Under the pieces are notes generated by a model. The model worked only from the letters and a program-made list of their open reading frames with translations, searched no databases and had not been told where the DNA came from. Source: Streptomyces chromofuscus (GTDB lineage Bacteria > Actinomycetota > Actinomycetes > Streptomycetales > Streptomycetaceae). From it: DNA of 64,000 nucleotides. The stretch is from the NCBI RefSeq assembly GCF_015160875.1, contig NZ_CP063374.1, positions 2,046,001 through 2,110,000 on the forward strand, given 5' to 3'. Numbering within the stretch: the first letter of the stretch is position 1; every line of letters begins with the position of its first letter. Both the position numbers and the translations under genes were made by a program. Positions 34,547 to 43,932 of this stretch are shown piece after piece.

Positions 34547-35035
34547 ATGGGCGAGCAGCACCAGGTGAAGTTCCCGCAAGAGGTCATCGACGAGTACGCG
34601 ACACTCGGCGTCGACCTGCCCGCCCTGTTCTCCGCCGGGCACCTGGGCACGCGCATGGGCGTGCAGATCGTGGAGGCCTCGGCGGACCGCGTCGTCGGCA
34701 CGATGCCGGTGGAGGGCAACACCCAACCGTACGGCCTGCTGCACGGCGGCGCGTCCGCGGTGCTCGCCGAGACCCTCGGCTCGGTCGGCTCCATGCTGCA
34801 CGGGGGCAGCTCCAAGATCGCCGTCGGCGTCGACCTGAACTGCACCCACCACCGGGGCGTCCGCTCCGGCCTGGTGACCGGCGTGGCCACGCCCGTGCAC
34901 CAGGGGCGCTCCACGGCGACGTACGAGATCGTGATCAGCGACGAGGACGGCCGCCGCGTGTGCACGGCCCGCCTGACCTGCCTGCTGCGGGACGTGCGGC
35001 CGGGCGACGGCGAGCACATACGCACGGCGGGCTGA
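34547..35035 (+). CDS. PaaI-like hotdog-fold thioesterase
   Basis: The 162-residue protein has a hotdog fold with the PaaI/YbdB signature QPYGLLHGGASAVLAETLGSVGS, where the Glu is catalytic, and the C-terminal strands VTGVATPVHQGRSTATYEIVISDEDGR. It should hydrolyse an acyl- or aryl-CoA thioester in the cytosol. The ATG at 34547 follows GGAG at a slightly long distance. It is 74 bases after the molybdoenzyme gene, in the same direction, so they may be cotranscribed. Confidence 0.92.
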   Translation: MGEQHQVKFPQEVIDEYATLGVDLPALFSAGHLGTRMGVQIVEASADRVVGTMPVEGNTQPYGLLHGGASAVLAETLGSVGSMLHGGSSKIAVGVDLNCTHHRGVRSGLVTGVATPVHQGRSTATYEIVISDEDGRRVCTARLTCLLRDVRPGDGEHIRTAG

Positions 35036-35090
35036 TCCGGCCAACTCCCTTGCCATTGCCCGCGAACGCCCCGCGTCGTAGCGTCGGCAC

Positions 35091-35534
35091 ATGGCAACGG
35101 GAGGACCCACCCGATCGGCAGCCCTCGGGCTGTTGCTGCTGACCGGCGCTCTCGTCACCGGATGCGCCGGACCGGCCTCCGGTCGGACCTCGGACACGAC
35201 CGCCGGCCACACCTCCGACGCGGCCTCCGCCCAGACCTCCCGCGTCGCCCCCGCCTCGCCCTCCCCCCGCGCCACCACGCCCGCCGAGGTGTGCGCCCGG
35301 ATCGTCGCGTACTGGTCCCGGGAGGTCCTGGACGACGGCTCCTACGGCGACTACCAGTCGATGGGCCTGTCCAACGGGCAGTACGACATCCTGAGGAACG
35401 TCGTCGACGCCGCCCGCACGGAGCGCGAGCGCCAAGGCCGCGCTGCTGCCGAGCAGTTGATCGACCGTCAGGCCCGTGTGCGCTGCGCCGGGCGGTACCG
35501 CGACGGCGGGCCCACCGGGGGGCCGTGGAGTTGA
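35091..35534 (+). CDS. Small putative lipoprotein, unknown function
   Basis: The 147-residue protein has a lipoprotein signal (ALGLLLLTGALVTGC, lipidated Cys near residue 25), a Thr/Ser/Ala-rich spacer (about 26-62), and a compact C-terminal helical domain with two cysteines (AEVCARIVAYWSREV and ARVRCAGRY) that could form a disulfide. I recognise no named family. Its stop overlaps the start of the next gene by ten bases. Confidence 0.7.
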   Translation: MATGGPTRSAALGLLLLTGALVTGCAGPASGRTSDTTAGHTSDAASAQTSRVAPASPSPRATTPAEVCARIVAYWSREVLDDGSYGDYQSMGLSNGQYDILRNVVDAARTERERQGRAAAEQLIDRQARVRCAGRYRDGGPTGGPWS

Positions 35535-36181
35535 GCGGCGTCGGCCCCATCGAACCGGGCGAGGGCACACGTGCGTGGGAGCCCCCGCCCGCTCCGCCCC
35601 CGCGCGGGCCGGCCGCACGGCTGCCCGCCCGACGCCGCCGAGCCCTCCTCGCGGCCACCTCGGCCACCGCCCTCGCGGCCGCCGGCGCCTTCCTCCACGC
35701 CACCCGCCCCGAGGCCGCTCCCCCACCGGATCCGCCGCCTCCGTCCCAGACGGTCGGCGTCACCTACCTCGCCCCTCTCACCGTCGGGCACGCGACGGGG
35801 GGCTTCCGCTTCACGGTGGCGGTGACCGCGCACTCCGGCCCACCGGTCACGGTGACCCGGATCAGCCAGCCGTACGAAGGTCTTTCCCTGACCGCGATTC
35901 CCCGCCCGCCATTCCGCGTCCGGACCGAAATGGCCCACACAGTCAAGATCATCATGAAGGTCACGGATTGCGGAAAAGTGCCACGGAACGCCGGACTCCC
36001 TTTCCTGGATGTAACGCTGCGTAATACGCACGCAATAGAGGCACACAGTTTCATCCTGGGTGAGCGCTATGCCCACGATCTCTCGGACGCCCTCCAAGTA
36101 GCCTGCGGCAACGAGTCCTTGCCATCACCAAAACACACAAACGCTACTGATGACATCCGAAGGGGCCTGCGAGTCTCATAA
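35525..36181 (+). CDS. Membrane-anchored or secreted protein, unknown function
   Basis: The 218-residue protein has a Pro/Arg-rich N-terminus and a hydrophobic segment after RRRR (ALLAATSATALAAAGAFLHA, about residues 40-60) that is either a signal peptide or an anchor. A ~130-residue domain of probable beta structure follows (TYLAPLTVGHATGGFRFTVAV, VTVTRISQPYEGLSL). Base composition drops noticeably in the last ~250 bases (AT-richer codons such as AAA, ATA, AAT), unlike its neighbours. The GTG at 35525 overlaps the upstream gene, so coupling is likely. Function unknown. Confidence 0.68.
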   Translation: MELSGVGPIEPGEGTRAWEPPPAPPPRGPAARLPARRRRALLAATSATALAAAGAFLHATRPEAAPPPDPPPPSQTVGVTYLAPLTVGHATGGFRFTVAVTAHSGPPVTVTRISQPYEGLSLTAIPRPPFRVRTEMAHTVKIIMKVTDCGKVPRNAGLPFLDVTLRNTHAIEAHSFILGERYAHDLSDALQVACGNESLPSPKHTNATDDIRRGLRVS

Positions 36182-36425
36182 TGCGGACAGGGCGAATCGG
36201 CCGGAATTCCGCGCTTCCACCCGCTCAGTACCGCTCTGCATTACGTCGTGTCATAACAAGAGCGTCACAGCCTTCGCCAGACTCTCCTCCATGTTCCCTG
36301 CACACGCTTAGAGTCACGGCCAGTCACCGCGCCGTCGGAATCGACGTCACTGGGCCTCTCTTCGGCCCGAGCGCTCGACTCGGCGTCTTCCACGGGGAAG
36401 CGCCGCGCCAGGGAAAGGACTGATC

Positions 36426-37655
36426 GTGCGTCAACGTTCGCTCATCGCCATGACCGCCGCTCTGGCGGCGGGAGCGCTCACTCTCACCGCCTGCGGTTCG
36501 CGTGACGGGGACGGCGGCTCGGACTCCAACGGCGGCGGCACCACCGTCGTCATCGGTATCGACGCCCCGCTGACCGGCGACCTGTCCGCTCTCGGTCTGG
36601 GCATCAAGAACTCCGTGGACCTGGCCGCCAAGACGGCCAACAAGGAGAAGTACGTCGAGGGCGTCACCTTCAAGGTCGAGGCCCTCGACGACCAGGCGCA
36701 GCCCTCCGCGGGTCAGCAGAACGCCACCAAGTTCGTCGCCAACAAGGACGTCCTCGGTGTGGTCGGCCCGCTGAACTCCTCCGTGGCCGAGTCCATGCAG
36801 AAGGTCTTCGACGACGCCAAGCTCGTGCAGGTCTCGCCGGCCAACACCAACCCGGCCCTGACCCAGGGCCCGGACTGGCAGACCTCGAAGGCGCGTCCGT
36901 ACAAGTCGTACTTCCGCACCGCGACCACGGACGCCATCCAGGGCCCGTTCGCCGCGCAGTACGTCTACAACGACGCCAAGAAGAAGAAGGTCTTCGTCAT
37001 CGACGACAAGAAGACCTACGGCGCGGGCCTCGCCGCCACCTTCTCCGAGGAGTTCGAGAAGCTCGGCGGCAAGGTCGTCGGCACCGAACACATCGACCCC
37101 GAGACCAAGGACTTCTCCGCGGTCGCGACCAAGGTCAAGAGCTCCGGCGCCGACGTCGTCTACTACGGCGGCGAGTACCCGCAGGCCGGCCCGCTCAGCA
37201 AGCAGATCAAGGCCGCCGGCGCCAAGATCCCGCTGGTCGGCGGTGACGGCATCTACAGCGCCGACTTCATCAAGCTGGCCGGCGCCAGCGGCACCGGCGA
37301 CCTCGCCACCTCCGTCGGCGCCCCGGTCGAAGACCTCCCCTCCGCCAAGGAGTTCGTCGCCAACTACGAGGCCGCGGGCTACAAGGAGGCCTACGAGGCC
37401 TACGGCGGTTACTCCTACGACTCGGCCTGGGCCATCATCGAGGCCGTCAAGCAGGTCGTCGAGGGCAACAACGGCGAACTGCCGGACGACGCCCGCGCCA
37501 AGGTCACCGAGGCCATGCAGGGTGTCACCTTCGACGGTGTGACCGGCAAGGTCTCCTTCGACGAGTTCGGTGACGCCACCAACAAGCAGCTCACCGTGTA
37601 CTCCGTGGAGAACGGCGCCTGGAAGGCCGCCAAGTCCGGCACCTACGAGGGCTGA
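36426..37655 (+). CDS. livK: Branched-chain amino-acid ABC transporter, substrate-binding lipoprotein
   Basis: The 409-residue protein has a lipoprotein signal (ALTLTACGS) and a periplasmic-binding-protein type 1 fold: VVIGIDAPLTGDLSALGLGIKNSVDLA, VVGPLNSSVAESMQKVF, FVIDDKKTYGAGLAATFSEEF, VYYGGEYPQAGPL, YDSAWAIIEAVKQV. It should capture Leu/Ile/Val or related amino acids at the outer face of the membrane. The GTG follows AAAGGA. It heads the livKHMGF cluster; livH starts 113 bases downstream. Confidence 0.95.
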   Translation: MRQRSLIAMTAALAAGALTLTACGSRDGDGGSDSNGGGTTVVIGIDAPLTGDLSALGLGIKNSVDLAAKTANKEKYVEGVTFKVEALDDQAQPSAGQQNATKFVANKDVLGVVGPLNSSVAESMQKVFDDAKLVQVSPANTNPALTQGPDWQTSKARPYKSYFRTATTDAIQGPFAAQYVYNDAKKKKVFVIDDKKTYGAGLAATFSEEFEKLGGKVVGTEHIDPETKDFSAVATKVKSSGADVVYYGGEYPQAGPLSKQIKAAGAKIPLVGGDGIYSADFIKLAGASGTGDLATSVGAPVEDLPSAKEFVANYEAAGYKEAYEAYGGYSYDSAWAIIEAVKQVVEGNNGELPDDARAKVTEAMQGVTFDGVTGKVSFDEFGDATNKQLTVYSVENGAWKAAKSGTYEG

Positions 37656-37768
37656 TCCCCACCCGCACCACTCCACCGAGCCGCGCGGGCGCTGCACCAC
37701 TGGCGCCCCGCGCGGACTCGCATCCGGCCCCCTGTCGACGAATCATCCGAAGTCTCGGAGGACATGCG

Positions 37769-38701
37769 GTGAACGAACTGCCGCAGCAGCTGGTCAACGG
37801 CCTGCTACTAGGATCCATGTACGGGCTGGTCGCCATCGGCTACACGATGGTCTATGGCATCGTCCAGCTCATCAACTTCGCCCACGGCGAGATCTTCATG
37901 ATGGGTGGCTTCGGCGCCCTCACCGTCTACCTGTACGTGCTGCCCGACGGCACGTCCCTGTGGGTGGCGCTCCCGCTGATGCTCATCGGAGGCATCATCG
38001 TCGCCGTCCTTGTCGCCGTGGGAGCGGAACGGTTCGCCTACCGCCCCCTGCGCACGGCCCCACGCCTCGCGCCCCTCATCACCGCCATCGGTCTCTCCCT
38101 CGCGCTGCAGCAGGCGGTGTGGGCCTGGTACCCCGACGCCCGCTCCGCCATCACGTTCCCGCAGATCGACGGCGGCCCCTTCGAGATCGGCAGCGTCACG
38201 ATCCAGACGGGTGACGTCTTCCTGCTGGTCGCGGCCCCGATCAGCATGGCGATCCTCGCCTACTTCGTGATGAAGACCCGCACCGGCCGCGGCATGCAGG
38301 CCACCGCGCAGGACCCGGACACCGCCAAGCTCATGGGCATCAACACCGACCGCATCATCGTGGTCGCCTTCGCCCTCGGCGCCGCGTTCGCCGCCGTCGG
38401 AGCCGTCGCCTACGGCCTCAAGTACGGCGAGGTCCAGTTCCGCATGGGCTTCATCCTCGGCCTCAAGGCCTTCACCGCCGCGGTCCTCGGCGGCATCGGC
38501 AACATCTACGGCGCCATGCTCGGCGGTCTGGTCCTCGGCGTGGCCGAAGCCCTGTCGACCGCCTACATCTCCGACATCCCCGGCATGGACCAGTTCGGCA
38601 GCCAGTCCTGGGCCAACGTCTGGGCGTTCGTACTCCTCATCCTCGTACTCCTGTTCAGGCCCCAGGGTCTGCTCGGCGAGCGCGTCGCGGACAGGGCGTG
38701 A
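37769..38701 (+). CDS. livH: Branched-chain amino-acid ABC transporter permease LivH
   Basis: The 310-residue integral membrane protein begins LPQQLVNGLLLGSMYGLVAIGYTMVYGIVQLINFAHGE, the classic LivH opening, and has about eight transmembrane helices. GRGMQATAQDPDTAKLMGINTDRII is the cytoplasmic loop that contacts the ATPase. The GTG is preceded by GGAGG. It pairs with LivM in the importer. Confidence 0.96.
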   Translation: MNELPQQLVNGLLLGSMYGLVAIGYTMVYGIVQLINFAHGEIFMMGGFGALTVYLYVLPDGTSLWVALPLMLIGGIIVAVLVAVGAERFAYRPLRTAPRLAPLITAIGLSLALQQAVWAWYPDARSAITFPQIDGGPFEIGSVTIQTGDVFLLVAAPISMAILAYFVMKTRTGRGMQATAQDPDTAKLMGINTDRIIVVAFALGAAFAAVGAVAYGLKYGEVQFRMGFILGLKAFTAAVLGGIGNIYGAMLGGLVLGVAEALSTAYISDIPGMDQFGSQSWANVWAFVLLILVLLFRPQGLLGERVADRA

Positions 38702-38708
38702 TCCACCG

Positions 38709-40535
38709 ATGACCACACAGACCACAGCACCGGGGACCCCTCGCCAGGTCGACGCCGGCCAGCACGCCGGACTCATCGGAATCCCCCCGCAGACCGGTCG
38801 CGCCCTCGCCACCGCCGGTGGTGTCCTGACGATCGCCTCGACCTTCCTCGCCTGGACCTGGACGTCCGAGTTCCCCGGTGACCTCACCGTCTACGGCTAC
38901 CCCGGCGGCCTGCAGGTCCTCGTCCTCATCGGCGGCCTCCTCACCACGCTGTTCGGTGTCGCCTCCTACGGCGTCAAGGGCCTCGGCTGGCTCACCCCCG
39001 CCGGCGCCGACAGCGCCCTGAAGCTGTCCGCGCTCGGCGCCTTCGCCACCGCCTGGTACACGATCATCGCGATGACGGTCCAGCTCGGCGGCCTGGTCAA
39101 CCTCGAACCGGGCGGCTGGGTCGTGGCGATCGCCACCCTCGTGGCCCTGCTCGGCGCAATCGCCCTGCCGTTCGACTGGCCGGCCGCGGAGCCCGCCGAC
39201 CCCGAGGACACGCTCAAGGAGCGCCTGCTGCACCAGTGGCGGCAGATCCTCGCCGTCGTCAAGGCCGCCTTCGCCACCGGCACCGCCGCGCCCGCGCGCA
39301 AACTGCCGGCGTACGCCGAGATCCTCGTCATCGTCGCCGCGCTCGCCCTCGGCCTGACCGTCTTCACCTACGGCATCGGCACCGAGTACGACGAACTCTT
39401 CGTCGGCTTCCTCATCACCGCCGGCTTCGGCTTCGCCGCCGCCGCCAAGGCCGGCCTCGTGGGCCGCGTCTCGGCCCTCACGGCCAAGCACCGCAACGTG
39501 ACGATGATCGGCGCGTTCGTCGCGGCCGCCGCCTTCCCCTTCACCCAGTCCGACGACCAGTACGCGACGATCGGCGTCTACATCCTGATCTTCGCCACCG
39601 TCGCCCTCGGCCTGAACATCGTCGTCGGCCTCGCCGGGCTCCTCGACCTCGGATACGTCGCCTTCCTCGGCGTCGGCGCGTACACCGCCGCCATGGTCTC
39701 CGGATCGCCGTCCTCCCCCTTCGACATCCAACTGCCGTTCTGGGCCTCCGCCCTGCTCGGCGCCGCCGTCGCCATGGTCTTCGGCGTCATCATCGGCGCC
39801 CCCACCCTGCGCCTGCGCGGCGACTACCTCGCCATCGTGACGCTCGGCTTCGGTGAGATCTTCCGGATCACCGTCCTCAACATGGACGGCACCTCCGGCC
39901 CCGACATCACCAACGGCTCCAACGGCATCTCCTCCATCCCCAACCTCAACATCCTGGGCTTCGACTTCGGCCAGGAACACACCATCGCCGGCTTCACCAT
40001 CGCGCGGTTCGCCAACTACTTCCTGCTGATGCTCCTCATCACGCTGGTCGTCGTGATCGTCTTCCGCCGCAGCAGCGACTCCCGCATCGGCCGCGCCTGG
40101 ATCGCCATCCGCGAGGACGAGACCGCCGCCCTCGCCATGGGCATCAACGGCTTCCGGGTCAAGCTCATCGCCTTCGCCCTCGGCGCCGCGCTCGCCGGCC
40201 TCGCGGGCACGGTGCAGGCACACGTGACCTACACGGTCACGCCCGAGCAGTACCAGTTCGCCCACGTCGTCCCGCCCAACTCGGCGTTCCTGCTGGCCGC
40301 GGTGGTCCTCGGCGGCATGGGCACCATCAGCGGCCCCCTCGTCGGCGCCGCGCTGCTCTACCTCATCCCCGCCAAGCTCCAGTTCCTCGGCGACTACCAA
40401 CTCTTCGCCTTCGGTCTCGCACTGGTCCTGCTGATGCGCTTCCGTCCGGAAGGGCTCATCCCCAACCGGCGCCGCCAGTTGGAGTTCCACGAAGAGACGG
40501 AAGCACCCACAGTCCTCAGCAAGGCAGGGGCCTGA
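38709..40535 (+). CDS. livM: Branched-chain amino-acid ABC transporter permease LivM, N-terminally extended
   Basis: The LivM permease domain occupies roughly residues 270-600 (YILIFATVALGLNIVVGLAGLLDLGYVAFLGVGAY, LRLRGDYLAIVTLGFGEIFR, SRIGRAWIAIREDETAALAMGING). At 608 residues it is nearly twice the usual length. The extra N-terminal ~260 residues contain additional hydrophobic helices (GVLTIASTFLAWTW, VLVLIGGLLTTLFGV, WVVAIATLVALLGAIALPF, IVAALALGLTVFTYG) joined by a charged loop. It starts eight bases after livH. Confidence 0.95.
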   Translation: MTTQTTAPGTPRQVDAGQHAGLIGIPPQTGRALATAGGVLTIASTFLAWTWTSEFPGDLTVYGYPGGLQVLVLIGGLLTTLFGVASYGVKGLGWLTPAGADSALKLSALGAFATAWYTIIAMTVQLGGLVNLEPGGWVVAIATLVALLGAIALPFDWPAAEPADPEDTLKERLLHQWRQILAVVKAAFATGTAAPARKLPAYAEILVIVAALALGLTVFTYGIGTEYDELFVGFLITAGFGFAAAAKAGLVGRVSALTAKHRNVTMIGAFVAAAAFPFTQSDDQYATIGVYILIFATVALGLNIVVGLAGLLDLGYVAFLGVGAYTAAMVSGSPSSPFDIQLPFWASALLGAAVAMVFGVIIGAPTLRLRGDYLAIVTLGFGEIFRITVLNMDGTSGPDITNGSNGISSIPNLNILGFDFGQEHTIAGFTIARFANYFLLMLLITLVVVIVFRRSSDSRIGRAWIAIREDETAALAMGINGFRVKLIAFALGAALAGLAGTVQAHVTYTVTPEQYQFAHVVPPNSAFLLAAVVLGGMGTISGPLVGAALLYLIPAKLQFLGDYQLFAFGLALVLLMRFRPEGLIPNRRRQLEFHEETEAPTVLSKAGA

Positions 40536-40538
40536 CCC

Positions 40539-41410
<872 letters not shown>

Positions 41411-41414
<4 letters not shown>

Positions 41415-42127
41415 CCGCACTGCTCGAAGTCGAGGACCTCCGGGTCGCGTACGGCAAGATCGAGGCCGTCAAGGGCATCTCGTTCAAGGTCGACGCCGGC
41501 GAGGTCGTCACCCTCATCGGCACCAACGGCGCCGGCAAGACCACCACCCTGCGCACCCTGTCGGGCCTGCTCAAGCCCGTCGGCGGCCAGATCCGCTTCA
41601 ACGGCAAGTCGCTGAAGAAGACCCCCGCCCACCAGATCGTCTCCCTCGGACTCGCCCACTCCCCCGAGGGCCGGCACATCTTCCCGCGCATGACGATCGA
41701 GGACAACCTGCGCCTCGGCGCGTTCCTGCGCAACGACAAGCCCGGCATCGAGAAGGACATCCAGCGCGCCTACGACCTCTTCCCCATCCTCGGGGAACGG
41801 CGCAAGCAGGCCGCCGGCACCCTCTCGGGCGGTGAGCAGCAGATGCTGGCGATGGGCCGCGCCCTGATGTCCCAGCCCAAGCTGCTCATGCTGGACGAGC
41901 CGTCGATGGGCCTGTCCCCGATCATGATGCAGAAGATCATGGCGACCATCGCCGAGCTGAAGTCCCAGGGCACGACCATCCTCCTGGTCGAGCAGAACGC
42001 CCAGGCCGCGCTGTCCCTGGCCGACCACGGCCATGTGATGGAGGTCGGCAGCATCGTCCTGTCCGGCAGCGGCCAGGACCTCCTGCACGACGAGTCGGTC
42101 CGCAAGGCCTACCTCGGCGAGGACTGA
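41411..42127 (+). CDS. livF: Branched-chain amino-acid ABC transporter ATP-binding protein LivF
   Basis: The 238-residue ATPase has Walker A GTNGAGKTTTLRTLSG, LGLAHSPEGRHIFPRMTIEDNLRLGAF, signature GTLSGGEQQMLAMGRAL, Walker B LLMLDEPSMGLSP and ILLVEQNAQAALSLADHGHVMEVG, all diagnostic of LivF. It overlaps livG by four bases (ATGA) and completes the operon, which ends in the hairpin at 42147. Confidence 0.96.
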
Positions 42128-42146
42128 GCCCCACCGGCGCCAACGA

Positions 42147-42187
42147 CGAGGCCCGCGCCCCCTGACCGCCAGGGGACGCGGGCCTCG
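42147..42187. terminator. Bidirectional terminator between livF and pdtaR
   Basis: A 17-bp stem with one mismatch (CGAGGCCCGCGCCCCCT against AGGGGACGCGGGCCTCG) surrounds a seven-base loop. It lies between two convergent genes, 20 bases after the livF stop and 17 bases from the pdtaR stop. Confidence 0.88.
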
Positions 42188-42203
42188 CGCCGCTTCGGAC
42201 AAC

Positions 42204-42860
42204 TCAGCCCTTGGCCGCCCTCTTCTCCGCGGCGTCCTGGATGACCGCCTCCGCGACCTGCTGCATGGACATCCGCCGGTCCATCGACGTCTTCTGAATC
42301 CACCGGAACGCCGCCGGCTCGGTCAGCCCGTACTCCGTCTGGAGGACCGACTTCGCCCGGTCCACCAGCTTGCGCGTCTCCAGCCGCTGCGAGAGGTCGG
42401 CGACCTCCTTCTCCAGCTCCTTCAGCTGCGTGTACCGCGACACCGCCATCTCGATCGCCGGCACCACGTCACTCTTGCTGAACGGCTTCACCAGATACGC
42501 CATCGCACCCGCGTCACGGGCGCGCTCGACCAGGTCGCGCTGCGAGAAGGCGGTGAGCATGAGGACCGGCGCGATGGACTCCTCCGTGATCCTCTCCGCG
42601 GCGGAGATGCCGTCGAGCTTCGGCATCTTCACATCGAGGATCACCAGATCGGGCCGGTGCTCCCGGGCCAGCTCCACGGCCTGCTCACCGTCACCGGCCT
42701 CGCCGACGACCGTGTAGCCCTCCTCCTCCAGCATCTCCTTGAGATCGAGCCGGATCAGGGCCTCGTCCTCGGCGATGACGACACGGGTGGTCATCGGAGG
42801 CACGTGCGACTTGTCGTCGTCGGGCACGTCAACGGGCTGGGGCGACTCGGGGGCGGTCAC
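42204..42860 (-). CDS. pdtaR: ANTAR-domain response regulator (PdtaR-like antiterminator)
   Basis: The 218-residue protein has a receiver domain at about residues 25-138 (VVIAEDEALIRLDLKEML, phospho-accepting Asp in LVILDVKMPK, switch Thr in LMLTAFSQ, Lys in YLVKPF). A coiled coil follows, then an ANTAR RNA-binding domain at about 150-208 (LVDRAKSVLQTEYGLTEPAAFRWIQKTSMDRRMSMQQVAEAVI). Phosphorylation should allow binding to paired hexaloop RNA hairpins and antitermination. No kinase gene is adjacent. The GTG at 42860 follows GAGGAG at six bases. Confidence 0.95.
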   Translation of the reverse strand: MTAPESPQPVDVPDDDKSHVPPMTTRVVIAEDEALIRLDLKEMLEEEGYTVVGEAGDGEQAVELAREHRPDLVILDVKMPKLDGISAAERITEESIAPVLMLTAFSQRDLVERARDAGAMAYLVKPFSKSDVVPAIEMAVSRYTQLKELEKEVADLSQRLETRKLVDRAKSVLQTEYGLTEPAAFRWIQKTSMDRRMSMQQVAEAVIQDAAEKRAAKG

Positions 42861-42891
42861 TCGGGCTCCTCGTTCAGGGGGAGGGGTACTG

Positions 42892-42922
42892 CTGACAAGA
42901 GCCTACCTAGCTGCGGTAAGGT
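42892..42922 (+). promoter_or_regulatory. Possible promoter of the tRNA gene
   Basis: CTGACA at 42892-42897 and TAAGGT at 42917-42922 are 19 bases apart, and the tRNA begins 39 bases further on. The -10 is close to the Streptomyces TAGRRT form; the spacing is slightly long. Confidence 0.4.
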
Positions 42923-42961
42923 GGACGCGCTGAGGGTCGAGGGAAACCTTAGATTCTGCGA

Positions 42962-43036
42962 GCCCCGGTAGCCCAACTGGCAGCAGGCAATGGATTCAAA
43001 ACCCATACAGTGTCGGTTCGAATCCGACCCGGGGCA
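42962..43036 (+). tRNA. tRNA-Leu (anticodon CAA), class I-like structure
   Basis: The 75-nt gene folds with a perfect 7-bp acceptor stem (GCCCCGG / CCGGGGC), a D arm (GCC-AACTGGCAGCA-GGC type), an anticodon arm ATGGA-TTCAAAA-CCCAT, a five-base variable loop ACAGT and a 5-bp T stem GTCGG-TTCGAAT-CCGAC, with discriminator A. CCA is not encoded. The anticodon CAA would read the Leu codon UUG. Two points are odd: the short variable loop, whereas bacterial tRNA-Leu normally has a long arm, and an A-C mismatch closing the anticodon stem. Identity as Leu is therefore less certain than its being a tRNA. Confidence 0.88.
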
Positions 43037-43065
43037 CTTTTCCTTGGAATCCAAGGTCACTCTCC

Positions 43066-43103
43066 AAAAGCGGATGTCCACGTTCTCGTGAACATCCGCT
43101 TTT
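43066..43103 (+). terminator. Hairpin terminator after the tRNA
   Basis: AAAAGCGGATGT-C-CACG and CGTG-A-ACATCCGCTTTT pair over 16 bp with one C-A mismatch around the loop TTCT, and the right arm itself ends in TTTT. This should end the tRNA transcript 30 bases past its 3' end and isolate it from the downstream gene. Confidence 0.85.
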
Positions 43104-43142
43104 CGTCGCATGTCGTCGCGTCCTCTCTCGCACAGTGGACGC

Positions 43143-43916
43143 ATGTACGACATCGGCACACGCGAGCGAGCCCTGGAGCTGGTGGCACAAGGACGCAGCG
43201 TCAATTCCGTCAGCAAGGAGACCGGGATTTCATGCGCGGCAATCCGATCCTGGCTGAAGCGCATCACCCCGCTCCCACGGACGCGACACCAGTGCTCGAT
43301 ATGCGGCCCGACGGCCGAACCGCCCGCTGACCGAGCGGCCTACAGCTACCTGCTCGGTCTCTATCCCGGCGACGGCTGTATCAGCCCCGGAAGGAAAAGC
43401 GGCTACTTCCTCCGGATCGCGTGCGCCGACTCCTGGCCCGGCCTCATCGCCGCCTGCGCCGCCGCCGTCGAAGTCATCAACCCCAACGGGAAGTCCTACC
43501 GCGTCCAAGCGGTGGGCTACACCTCGATCGTCGCCTACAGCCAACACTGGCCCTGCCTCTTCCCGCAGCACGGCCCCGGCAAGAAGCACGAGCGCGCCAT
43601 CGTCCTTCAGCCCTGGCAGCAGGAGATCGTCGACGGCCACCCCTGGGAATTCATCCGCGGTCTCATCCACTCGGACGGCTGCCGTGTCACCAACTGGACG
43701 ACCCGCATGGTCGGCGGCGAACGCAAGCGCTACGAATACCCGCGGTACTTCTTCACCAACGTCTCCGCCGACATCCGCCGCCTCTACACCGACACCCTCG
43801 ACAAGCTCGGCGTCGCGTGGACGATCTGCACCCGCGACGGGACCCCCTACAACATCTCCGTCGCCCGCAAAACCTCCGTAGCCCTCATGGACGCCCACGT
43901 AGGCCCCAAGCACTGA
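43143..43916 (+). CDS. Free-standing HTH/LAGLIDADG homing-endonuclease-like protein
   Basis: The 257-residue protein opens with a resolvase/transposase-like helix-turn-helix (residues 5-40: RERALELVAQGRSVNSVSKETGISCAAIRSWLKR), followed by CSIC. It then has two LAGLIDADG-type motifs, SYLLGLYPGDGCI at 69-80 and EFIRGLIHSDGC at 169-180. Both keep the acidic residue that binds catalytic metal. This is the single-chain, two-motif arrangement of homing endonucleases. It is not inside an intron or intein; it stands 107 bases downstream of a tRNA gene. It may be a selfish nuclease, or a DNA-binding regulator that has kept the fold. The ATG at 43143 is chosen because the HTH begins immediately after it. 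Confidence 0.82.
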   Translation: MYDIGTRERALELVAQGRSVNSVSKETGISCAAIRSWLKRITPLPRTRHQCSICGPTAEPPADRAAYSYLLGLYPGDGCISPGRKSGYFLRIACADSWPGLIAACAAAVEVINPNGKSYRVQAVGYTSIVAYSQHWPCLFPQHGPGKKHERAIVLQPWQQEIVDGHPWEFIRGLIHSDGCRVTNWTTRMVGGERKRYEYPRYFFTNVSADIRRLYTDTLDKLGVAWTICTRDGTPYNISVARKTSVALMDAHVGPKH

Positions 43917-43932
43917 CAGCCGGGAGCCGCGC

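Noticed and set aside
43066..43103. Phage attachment site copy next to the tRNA
   Set aside because: The repeat is an inverted hairpin, not a direct copy of the tRNA 3' end, and no integrase gene is nearby.
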